Below, piece after piece: positions 1-5,157 of a DNA stretch of 5,157 nt. The notes beneath the pieces were generated by a model, which worked only from the letters and a program-made list of their open reading frames with translations, was not told the origin of the DNA and did no database searches. Every line of letters begins with the position of its first letter. Position 1 is the stretch's first letter. The DNA lies in contig JAAFHE010000330.1 in NCBI GenBank assembly GCA_013298265.1, positions 1-5,157 on the forward strand. Direction: 5' to 3'. The DNA is from Lysobacterales bacterium. GTDB taxonomy: Bacteria > Pseudomonadota > Gammaproteobacteria > Xanthomonadales > Rhodanobacteraceae. The position numbers and the translations under genes were made by a program.

Positions 1-3000
1 TCGCTCGCGAGCAGCACGACGGCGGTACGCGTGGCCGGATCGAACCATTGCGTGCGGCGGTCGGTGGTGGACCAGCCCGAACCTGGATAGAGCGTGTCAG
101 CGCGGCGATGTCCGCCGTCGAATAGCTCGGGATTGGGGCCGAGATCTAGGGTGGCGTCGGTTGGCGGCAATTGCGCGCTGGCGCGTACGGCACCGTCGCG
201 GTTGTGAATCTGCACGCGCCGAGCCACCGCATCGATGACCAGCAGGCTGTCGTCTACGGCTATCCACTGTGCGTCCAGGCCGGGCAGGTAGCCTGGCTCG
301 TCCAGTCCGGGAAATTCAAAGGACTCGGGAGTGCGATGCCGCAGCACGGTTTCCGTACCGGTTTCGGTACGGAACAGATGCAGTGACTCGCTGCTATCTG
401 CGAAGCGCCGGATCACGGCGCGCGTGCCATCGGGGTTGAGGCGGATACTCAGCTCTTGCCCGTCCTGCGCGCTCGGTAAGGCGACGATGGCGCGCTGGGG
501 GTCTTGCGGCACGTAATAGGCAGGCGGCAGATAGTCGCTGGCTGACCCGCGCCAGACATAGTAGCCGTGCGCGAATACGCGCAGCTCACCGCTATCGTCA
601 GGCAACGTACGCAGCGGTGTCTTGGTGCGCGTCTGCAGGTCGTAGACATGAAGCTGCGGGAAGGCGCCGGCAATCACGCGATTCGCATCGAGGAACCGCG
701 GCTGCTGGCGCCGATACGCCTGCGTGTCCGGCACGGCATCAGCGTCGAGCACGATGACCTGATCGCTCTGCGCGGTCGCGGCGACCGCGAGGGCGCGTTT
801 GTTGCCGCGGTGGATGTAGAACGCGATCCAGCGGCCGTCCGGCGAAAACTGCTGCGCGGAAATCGGATCGATCTCACCGTCGTCGGCGCCGAGGTAGTGG
901 CTCAGCCAGCGTGATGAAACGACGGCGGCGAGTTCCGGCACGATGGTGTTCGTGCGATAGATGCCTTCGAGCGTGTCGAGCGGATCGGCCGAGCGCGCGC
1001 GCGCGAACAGTGTCTCGCGCGTCGCGGCAGTGGCCGGCGGCTGGAACCAGGAACGCGCCGGCGGCAGCGGCGCGTCGGTGAGCAGCGGCGTGTCGATGGC
1101 CGTGACGAGACTGCTGCGATCCGTGTCGACGGTGACGGTGAGTTCAGCCGTGGCCTGGCCTGCGGTCTGCAGTTCCGCGACATAGACGCCGTCGGCGACG
1201 ACGCGGTCGCGCTGGTCGCGGCCGTCCCAGACGATCTGGCCGCTGGTCGCACCGGCGGCGATCAGTTCATCGAAGCGGCGCACCACGCGGCCGGCGGTGT
1301 TGCGCACGACGACGTCGATACGCCCGGTAGCCGTGCGCGCGAAGAACAGCGCAGTCGCATCGCGCACGCCGTCGCCATTCGGCGAAATGAAGCGTTCGCT
1401 CGCGTAGAACGTCGCGTCCTGCAGTGCGAGCGGCAGGATCGCGAGGTTGTTGAGTGTCTGGTTTTCGCGCACCGTGTGTGCCGGATCGGCGATCAGGCTC
1501 AGCTGTCGCGCGCCGGGCTGCAGGCCGAAGGTCCAGTTCCAGGTCAGCGTGGTTTCGGCACCCGCGGCGAGTTCAGTGATGACCTGGTCGCTGCCGATCG
1601 CCACGCCGGTTTCGGTGTTGCCTTCATAGAGTCGCACGATGATGTTCTGCGCGCTTTGCGCGCCGAGATTGCGCACGGTCGCGCTGACCTGCAGCGGCGC
1701 ACCGGATGCCGGTGCGCTGGGCACGAGCTGCATCGCCGCGCCGGATACCGCGATGTCAGCGAACGGCAGCACGTTGAGCGTGCGCAGCGCGAGGTTGTTG
1801 CCTTCGTCGGATTCGGCGACCTGCTGGTCCGCATCGACCGCGACGAAGACCGGTGTGTCAGCCGCCAGGCCGAGGTTGGCGACGTTCACGACGACGTGGG
1901 TTTCAGCCTGTGCCGCGAGCCCGGCGATCATGTTCTGCGTGATCCTCGCGCCGCCGCTGCGCGGATCGTTCGCGAACAGCGCGACAGTGAAGGCGCCGCT
2001 GGCCTCGGCGCCGTCGTTGCGCACGCGCAGACTCGCCTGCAGCGGCGCACCCTGGAGCGCGGGATCGGGCGTGAATTGCAGGCTGCCGGGCACGACGGCG
2101 AGATCGCTGCCGCTGGCTGCCGCGATCGTGAACGGCATTTGCGCGAGGTTGTTGCTTTCGTCGAGTTCTGCGATCTCGCCGCCCGCATCGAGCTGCACGC
2201 GCAGCGTCGCCGCGCCGGGTTCGCGCGCACGCCAGTAGTGGCGGCGCTCGAGGGTCTGGCCCGGTTCGAGCGTGGCGCGGCCGTCGAACAGGGTTTGCTC
2301 GCTGGCGCCCTGCTGCAGCGTGATGCGCAGTGCGGCGTTGGTGGCCGTGAGCGTGCCGCGATTGCGCAATTGCACGCGGAAGCCGACGTCGCGGCCCTGG
2401 GTCGGCGGCGTGGTGTCGAGCAGCGTCAGGTCCGCATCACGCACGTCGAGGTCGAGGCTGGGGCCGAACGGCAGCAGCAGGCGCGCCTCGTTGTTGTTCT
2501 CGCGGGCTTCGGTGACTACGCCGTCGGGATCGGCGACGAGGCGCAGGCGCACGGTCGCGGCCGCGGTCGCGGTGAAATCCAGTTCCAGCGGCGCGCTGCC
2601 GCGGGCGGGCAGGGCCAGCGTCGTCGCTGCTAGCACGCGCGGGGGCTCAGTGTCGTCGTAGAGCACGAGACGCGCGGCGGCCACGGGCGTATTGCCCAGG
2701 TTGCGCACGCTGCCGGACACGCGGATCGTCGCCGGCAGGCTCGCCACGGCGGGCGGGGTCAGTGCGAACAGCGTGGCATCGAGCGCGATATCAGCCTGGG
2801 CCGGTGTGGCGCCGACGACTACGGGTATCGCGATGCGGTTGTCGGTTTCGTTCTGCTCGACCACGTCATCGAGTGCGTCGAGCACGAGCCAGAGCGTGCG
2901 CGCGCCCGCATGGCCGGCGCTGTCCCAGCGCTGCTGCAGCGTTGTCGCCGCGCCGGCGGCGAGCGCCGGCAGCGGCTGGTCGGCGCCGATAGTGTTGCCG

Positions 3001-5042
3001 CCGGCGTCCGGGTCGCCGTCGTACCAGCGCGCGCTGCTGGCAGCGGCAGCGCGCGAGCCTGCGTTGACCACGCGTAGCTGCAGCGTGAGCACGTCGCCGT
3101 CGACGGCGTCGGTCGGGATCACGCTCGCCGCGCCGCCGGCGGCGAGGTTGGCCTGGTTGTCGTAGAGCTGCGCGAGCGCGGCCGTCGCGGTCAGATAGAT
3201 GCTGCCCTGCCAGTCGCCGGCGGTCTGCTGCGCGCCGATCACGAAATCGCGCGCGTTGGTCGCCGTGACGCTGGGCAGCGGCAGGCGGCCGACGAGGCCG
3301 TAGAGTTCGATCGTATCGGCCAGTGCCGAGTCGGTGAGTGCCGTGCCGGTATCGCCGAAGCTGCCGTCGGCGCGCTGCCGACTCGCGAGCCACTGCGTGG
3401 CCGCATCGCGGACGGCGAGGTGCGCTGGCTGCGTCGTGCCCGCGAACAGGCGCGCGGCCCGCAGCGTCGGCAGCAGGCGGCCGCGGCCCTGCGCGGCGAG
3501 CGCGAAGCTGCCGTCGCCGTTCTGGCGCATCGTCAACTGCGTGAGCGCACGCTGGACTGCGGTCGCGTCGGCATCGCGGCGTGCGAGTGCGTCGGCGACG
3601 AGCGCGGTGTCGAGCGTGCTGTCCTCGAAACCGGCGGCGAGTCCCCAGCCGCCGGCGGCGCTTTGCGCGTCGATCAGCGCGCTGGCCGATGCGGCGGTGT
3701 CGAGTGCGAGCTTCCAGCTCTGCTGGTCGCGATTGGCGGTTGTCCGCGCCGCGAGCCAGGCGCGTGCATTGGCCAGTCCGGGCCAGCCCGGGTCCGCCTG
3801 TTGCAGCATCTGCACCACGACGGCAGTGTCGCGCAGCGCGGTGGCGGCACGGTCCTGCCAGTGGCCATCGGGATGCTGGCGCTGCTGGATCCAGGCCACC
3901 GCCGCAGCGACGCCTGGCGCAGTCGCGGACGTGCCGCTGCCGCTGAGGATCACCGGTAGTTGCGGCGTAGCCGACGTAGCGGGTTCGTTGTAAATGCGCA
4001 GCGACGCGCGGCCGTCGGTGATCTGGTTGAAATACTGCTGCAGCCGCACGCGTACACCTTCGAGCGCGGCGAGCGTGGCCGGCGCGACGTTTTCGCCGGG
4101 ACGCTTGAGCAGGATCAGCGCGACGCGGAAATCCTTCTGTGCGTGCGCCGCGTCGGGAATGCGCGGTCCTTCGGCCGCCACGATCTGTTCGATGCGCACG
4201 GTCTCGGCCGTGCCGCCGCTGGTCGCGCCGAGACGCGGCAGGTCGGTTGCGGCACCGTCGCCGCCGACGATGAGCTGCATCGGCGGCACTTCCGCCGCCG
4301 CCGCGAAGCCCGCGATGTAGAGGTCCAGCGGGCTGAAGCGGCGCCGCACCGCGGCGCTGTGGAAGCGGCCGTCGCTGCGGCGGACCCAGTCCGCGCCGTA
4401 CATGACCGACGCGTCGGTATCGAGGAAATAGCTCCAGTGCACGCCGAGCTGGCCGAGAAGCGCGGTGCTGGTCGCGCCGGCCTCGGTGCGATACGACACC
4501 TGCGAACCCCAGCGATGCATGATTTCGTGCGCGAGCGTCGAATGCGCGCGGCTGCCGATGCGCGAATCGCCGGGTGCGTCGGCGTAGCGGCCCACGGCCG
4601 CCATGTCGATATAGCCCTGCAGCTTCGCGCTACTGCCGTAGTGCGTGCCGAAGTCGTACTCGGGCATGCCGATGCCGTGCACGTCGTTGCGTATCTGGTT
4701 ATAGAACGCGAGCGCGCTGCCGGTCTCGAATTCGAAGGTCGTGAAGGCGACGATGAAGTCGTAGCGGTCCGCGTGCGTTTCGTAGAAGCGCCGCGCGACG
4801 GCCATGCGCGGCGCGTCGACGCCGCGGGTGTAGTCGCCGTCGAGCTCGATGACGCTGAGATTGCCGATGTCGACGCCAGCGCCGACATCGACGGCGCCGA
4901 CCTTGGCCTGTGCGGATGCCGTGTCGGGCCGGTGTACGCAATCGTCGAGGGTCAGATCCGTCGCCGACGCGACGGTGGCGGCGTACAGCAGCAGTGTCGC
5001 GGCGGCGGCATGCCACAGCAAGGCGAAGCGAAGACGGCTCAC
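1..5042 (-). CDS. Giant secreted multidomain protein: metallopeptidase-like head, alpha/alpha toroid, five CARDB repeats, FlgD-like Ig domain, beta-propeller (3' end outside window)
   Basis: One uninterrupted frame of 1680 codons plus two bases, checked for stops across the window, with the C-terminus missing. The GTG start is chosen because AGGGA lies 8 bases upstream and the first 27 residues form a good signal peptide. The next in-frame Met is residue 80, which would remove the signal. Domain order: signal peptide 1-27; metallopeptidase-like region 28-354 with HEIMH at 172-176; alpha/alpha toroid 377-630 with QW-type motifs; CARDB repeats 637-1207; FlgD-like Ig domain 1208-1308; propeller-like region from about 1396. 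Only one cysteine (C35) and seven lysines are visible. The likely location is periplasmic, surface or extracellular. CARDB and FlgD-like domains usually act as spacers or adhesive modules, so a peptidase held on a stalk is the simplest inference. Substrate and pathway are unknown. The existence of the gene is very secure; its function is not. Confidence 0.95.
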   Translation of the reverse strand, partial: MSRLRFALLWHAAAATLLLYAATVASATDLTLDDCVHRPDTASAQAKVGAVDVGAGVDIGNLSVIELDGDYTRGVDAPRMAVARRFYETHADRYDFIVAFTTFEFETGSALAFYNQIRNDVHGIGMPEYDFGTHYGSSAKLQGYIDMAAVGRYADAPGDSRIGSRAHSTLAHEIMHRWGSQVSYRTEAGATSTALLGQLGVHWSYFLDTDASVMYGADWVRRSDGRFHSAAVRRRFSPLDLYIAGFAAAAEVPPMQLIVGGDGAATDLPRLGATSGGTAETVRIEQIVAAEGPRIPDAAHAQKDFRVALILLKRPGENVAPATLAALEGVRVRLQQYFNQITDGRASLRIYNEPATSATPQLPVILSGSGTSATAPGVAAAVAWIQQRQHPDGHWQDRAATALRDTAVVVQMLQQADPGWPGLANARAWLAARTTANRDQQSWKLALDTAASASALIDAQSAAGGWGLAAGFEDSTLDTALVADALARRDADATAVQRALTQLTMRQNGDGSFALAAQGRGRLLPTLRAARLFAGTTQPAHLAVRDAATQWLASRQRADGSFGDTGTALTDSALADTIELYGLVGRLPLPSVTATNARDFVIGAQQTAGDWQGSIYLTATAALAQLYDNQANLAAGGAASVIPTDAVDGDVLTLQLRVVNAGSRAAAASSARWYDGDPDAGGNTIGADQPLPALAAGAATTLQQRWDSAGHAGARTLWLVLDALDDVVEQNETDNRIAIPVVVGATPAQADIALDATLFALTPPAVASLPATIRVSGSVRNLGNTPVAAARLVLYDDTEPPRVLAATTLALPARGSAPLELDFTATAAATVRLRLVADPDGVVTEARENNNEARLLLPFGPSLDLDVRDADLTLLDTTPPTQGRDVGFRVQLRNRGTLTATNAALRITLQQGASEQTLFDGRATLEPGQTLERRHYWRAREPGAATLRVQLDAGGEIAELDESNNLAQMPFTIAAASGSDLAVVPGSLQFTPDPALQGAPLQASLRVRNDGAEASGAFTVALFANDPRSGGARITQNMIAGLAAQAETHVVVNVANLGLAADTPVFVAVDADQQVAESDEGNNLALRTLNVLPFADIAVSGAAMQLVPSAPASGAPLQVSATVRNLGAQSAQNIIVRLYEGNTETGVAIGSDQVITELAAGAETTLTWNWTFGLQPGARQLSLIADPAHTVRENQTLNNLAILPLALQDATFYASERFISPNGDGVRDATALFFARTATGRIDVVVRNTAGRVVRRFDELIAAGATSGQIVWDGRDQRDRVVADGVYVAELQTAGQATAELTVTVDTDRSSLVTAIDTPLLTDAPLPPARSWFQPPATAATRETLFARARSADPLDTLEGIYRTNTIVPELAAVVSSRWLSHYLGADDGEIDPISAQQFSPDGRWIAFYIHRGNKRALAVAATAQSDQVIVLDADAVPDTQAYRRQQPRFLDANRVIAGAFPQLHVYDLQTRTKTPLRTLPDDSGELRVFAHGYYVWRGSASDYLPPAYYVPQDPQRAIVALPSAQDGQELSIRLNPDGTRAVIRRFADSSESLHLFRTETGTETVLRHRTPESFEFPGLDEPGYLPGLDAQWIAVDDSLLVIDAVARRVQIHNRDGAVRASAQLPPTDATLDLGPNPELFDGGHRRADTLYPGSGWSTTDRRTQWFDPATRTAVVLLAS
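3..857 (-). other. TolB/WD40-like beta-propeller, first blades, residues 1396-1680 (continues outside window)
   Basis: FSPDGRWIAFY (1399-1409) is the standard blade motif of TolB/PD40-type propellers and recurs more weakly as LNPDGTRAVI (1535-1544). Other blade-like strands are LHVYDLQTRTK (near 1464-1474), LHLFRTETGTE, QWIAVDDSLLVID (1592-1604) and VQIHNRDG (near 1609-1616). These show the alternating 'strand, turn, strand' look of roughly four to six blades at about 40 to 60 residues each. The propeller is not closed within the window. It probably mediates binding; there is no visible active site. It could also be the N-terminal part of a propeller-hydrolase such as a prolyl oligopeptidase, which cannot be judged without the rest. 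Confidence 0.65.
858..1118 (-). other. Unassigned linker between FlgD-like domain and propeller, residues 1309-1395
   Basis: It has a proline-rich start (DAPLPPARSWFQPP, near 1322-1335), then an alpha-helical-looking stretch with TRETLFARAR and DTLEGIYRTN, then SSRWLSHYLGADDGE just before the first propeller strand. I do not recognise a family. The segment could be the N-terminal cap of the propeller or a hinge. Confidence 0.5.
1119..1421 (-). other. FlgD-like Ig domain, residues 1208-1308
   Basis: The opening FISPNGDGVRD (S1220 to D1228) is the hallmark of FlgD-type and related C-terminal Ig-like domains. It is followed by a strand pair with the pattern GRIDVVVRNTAGRVVRRF, then VWDGRDQRDRVVADGVYVAEL, which carries the characteristic W-D-G-R-D (1272-1276) and D-G-V-Y (1284-1287) signatures. 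In secreted proteins this domain usually sits near the C-terminus. Here it is internal, because a propeller-like region follows. The role is probably structural. Confidence 0.88.
1422..1760 (-). repeat. CARDB repeat 5, residues 1095-1207
   Basis: Starts ADIAVSGAAMQLVPSAP. The core strand is GAPLQVSATVRNLGAQSAQ and the end is LIADPAHTVRENQTLNNLA (NN at 1198-1199). It is followed without a linker by the FlgD-like domain. The tryptophan-rich strand TLTWNWTF sits where the fifth or sixth beta-strand of the sandwich is expected. Confidence 0.87.
1761..2111 (-). repeat. CARDB repeat 4, residues 978-1094
   Basis: Starts GSDLAVVPGSLQFTPDP. The core strand is GAPLQASLRVRNDGAEASG and the end is VAVDADQQVAESDEGNNLA (NN at 1082-1083). 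It shares near-identical DNA blocks with repeat 5, which suggests one arose by duplication of the other or that they exchange sequence. Confidence 0.87.
2124..2459 (-). repeat. CARDB repeat 3, residues 862-973
   Basis: Starts SLDLDVRDADLTLLDTTPP. The core strand is GFRVQLRNRGTLTATN and the end is QLDAGGEIAELDESNNLA (NN at 964-965). The layout matches repeats 2, 4 and 5, with the NN pair 115 residues after that of repeat 2. Confidence 0.85.
2466..2795 (-). repeat. CARDB repeat 2, residues 750-859
   Basis: Begins ADIALDATLFALTPP. The middle strand reads IRVSGSVRNLGNTPV, with the conserved N-x-G turn. It ends LRLVADPDGVVTEARENNN, with asparagines at 849-851, and then a LLLPF strand. The 'DPDG.V.E....NN' end is a textbook CARDB signature. 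Confidence 0.85.
2817..3134 (-). repeat. CARDB repeat 1, residues 637-742
   Basis: An Ig-like beta-sandwich unit. The central strand LTLQLRVVNAGS carries the 'V.N.G' turn typical of CARDB (cell adhesion related domain found in bacteria). The closing segment is LVLDALDDVVEQNETDN followed by a beta-strand IAIPVVV. The usual 'E-x-N-N' signature appears as ETDN (732-735). It directly follows the toroid region and is the most divergent of the five copies at its end motif. Confidence 0.75.
3153..3914 (-). other. Alpha/alpha-toroid region with QW-type repeats (squalene-cyclase/prenyltransferase-like), residues 377-630
   Basis: Q-rich turn motifs recur: QHPDGHW (389-395), QSAAGGWG (460-467), QNGDGSF (507-513), QRADGSFGD (556-564) and QQTAGDW (605-611). 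The last four are 47 to 49 residues apart, and a degenerate unit ends at W443, 48 residues after W395. Each is followed or preceded by an alanine/leucine-rich helix with an 'L-D-T-A' flavour, such as STLDTALVADAL (475-486) and RDTAVVVQML. This is the pattern of the alpha6/alpha6 toroid shared by terpene cyclases, prenyltransferase beta subunits and thioester domains. The DxDD acid motif of class II cyclases is absent and there is no thioester cysteine, so a structural or binding role is more likely than catalysis. Confidence 0.75.
3981..4961 (-). other. Zinc-metallopeptidase-like region, residues 28-354
   Basis: The key motif is HEIMHRWG at 172-179, an HExxH zinc site with E173 as the expected catalytic base, set in a helix-like context (STLAHEIMH). 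Other landmarks are YDFIVAFTTF (94-103), NDVHGIG (119-125), GVHWSYF around H202, a DASVMYGADW segment after it, and FSPLDLYIAGF (236-246). A region with an alternating hydrophobic pattern (KDFRVALILL, from 303) and a helix ending in YFNQITDG closes it. The aromatic-rich block with HWS and SPLDLY downstream of HExxH looks like a secreted bacterial peptidase of uncertain clan, but I cannot name the family. H202 is a candidate third zinc ligand. A peptidase function is inferred from motif and secretion only. Confidence 0.7.
4962..5042 (-). other. Signal peptide, residues 1-27 of the giant protein
   Basis: Two arginines near the N-terminus (MSRLR) are followed by a hydrophobic, alanine- and leucine-rich core (FALLW...TLLLYAATV) and an A-S-A site at 25-27, a classic AxA pattern for signal peptidase I. 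Cleavage would leave TDLTLDD as the mature N-terminus. There is no twin-arginine motif. No lipobox precedes the only cysteine (LDDC at 32-35), so a lipoprotein is unlikely. Export through Sec is inferred. Confidence 0.85.
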
Positions 5043-5064
5043 CGGCAGCGTCCCTGCGGAGCCG
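5035..5064 (-). promoter_or_regulatory. Possible hairpin enclosing the ribosome binding site and start codon
   Basis: On the minus strand CGGCTC (5064-5059) can pair with GAGCCG (5040-5035). Inside it, GCAG (5057-5054) can pair with CTGC (5048-5045) around a five-base loop. The folded element would hold the AGGGA partly in the inner stem and the GTG in the junction. This could limit free initiation and make translation depend on ribosomes finishing the upstream gene at 5071. In DNA this GC-rich, short stems arise often by chance, so the structure is tentative. Confidence 0.35.
5051..5055 (-). promoter_or_regulatory. Ribosome binding site (AGGGA) for the giant gene
   Basis: AGGGA on the minus strand, followed by 8 bases and then the GTG at 5042. 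Motif and spacing are normal for a bacterial Shine-Dalgarno and decide in favour of this GTG. The site sits in the 28-base gap after the upstream stop. No separate promoter is visible in that gap, so the gene is probably read from a transcript that begins upstream of the window. Confidence 0.7.
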
Positions 5065-5070
5065 GCGCGA

Positions 5071-5157
5071 TCAACGCGGACGCGCCGGCAGCGCGCGCAG
5101 GCCGCCTTCGAGCACGATCGTCGGCGGCGGCGGCTGTGCGTGACGCGCATCGAGTGC
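5071..5157 (-). CDS. C-terminal end of an unidentified upstream protein (5' part outside window)
   Basis: The last 28 codons and the TGA stop of a gene that enters from the right edge. The visible tail begins ALDARHAQ, continues with a run of four prolines and the hydrophobic stretch TIVLEGG, and ends in an arginine/proline-rich RALPARPR. No domain can be recognised from so little, so no function is proposed. It is called coding because it is open to the edge, has the same GC-rich third positions as the next gene, and its stop falls 28 bases before a well-supported start on the same strand, as expected for adjacent genes of one operon. Its frame differs from that of the downstream gene, so this is not a simple in-frame extension. 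The alternative is chance open frame in GC-rich DNA, which 29 codons cannot exclude. Confidence 0.6.
   Translation of the reverse strand, partial: ALDARHAQPPPPTIVLEGGLRALPARPR

Noticed and set aside
993..1005. Alternating GC tract of 13 bases as a phase-variation site
   Set aside because: It is short, encodes ordinary in-frame residues (FARAR) and is unremarkable in DNA of this composition.
1476..2633. A 385-codon open frame on the plus strand
   Set aside because: It lies codon-for-codon opposite the CARDB repeats of the minus-strand gene. Its product is low-complexity and R/A/G/E-rich with no domain, which is expected when GC-rich codons are read in antisense.
3153..3914. Alpha-2-macroglobulin-like thioester domain for the toroid plus Ig-like repeats
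   Set aside because: The CGEQ thioester motif is absent and there is no cysteine in the region. The following beta-domains match CARDB rather than macroglobulin domains.
3334..3993. Plus-strand open frames of 219 and 179 codons opposite the toroid region
   Set aside because: They are Ser/Ala/Arg-rich shadows of the minus-strand gene, with no recognisable motif and no credible start context.
4115..4888. Minus-strand 257-codon open frame in another register
   Set aside because: It overlaps the metallopeptidase region in a different frame and gives an Arg/Ser/Ala/Thr-rich sequence. The overlapped frame carries HEIMH and other family-like motifs, so this one is spurious.
4938..4949. Lipoprotein anchoring at C35 (LDDC)
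   Set aside because: The residues before the cysteine are acidic rather than small, and the cysteine lies after a good AxA signal peptidase I site, so it is not a lipobox.
5035..5064. Rho-independent terminator between the two genes
   Set aside because: The stem has no T-run after it and overlaps the ribosome binding site and start codon, so termination is unlikely.

Overview
The window is high-GC DNA (about 64 to 77% in stretches counted by hand). Coding capacity lies entirely on the minus strand. There are no RNA genes, insertion sequences or CRISPR arrays. GC content, codon choice and a secreted multidomain protein fit a high-GC Gram-negative bacterium. A proteobacterium such as a Xanthomonadales relative is my guess, but no taxon-specific marker is visible.

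Layout, in the direction of transcription: (1) positions 5157 to 5071 hold the last 28 codons of an unidentified gene ending in TGA. (2) A 28-base gap holds a Shine-Dalgarno motif inside a possible hairpin. (3) A single reading frame starts at a GTG at 5042 and stays open to the window edge at base 1. That gives 1680 full codons with no stop, checked triplet by triplet, and the stop codon lies outside the window. Almost the whole window is therefore one partial giant gene.

The protein appears to be exported and built as beads on a string. From the N-terminus it has a signal peptide (1-27), a zinc-metallopeptidase-like region with HEIMH (28-354) and an alpha/alpha-toroid region with squalene-cyclase/prenyltransferase-type QW repeats (377-630). 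Then come five tandem CARDB Ig-like repeats of about 116 residues (637-1207), a FlgD-like Ig domain with SPNGDG and WDGRD motifs (1208-1308) and an unassigned linker. Last is the start of a TolB/WD40-like beta-propeller (from about 1396) that runs off the window. All functional statements are domain-level inference. The substrate, the partner and the missing C-terminus are unknown.

A plausible reading is a secreted or surface-held enzyme whose peptidase head sits on a long stalk of adhesive or spacing domains. The two minus-strand genes are close enough to be one transcript, and translation of the second may be coupled to the first.
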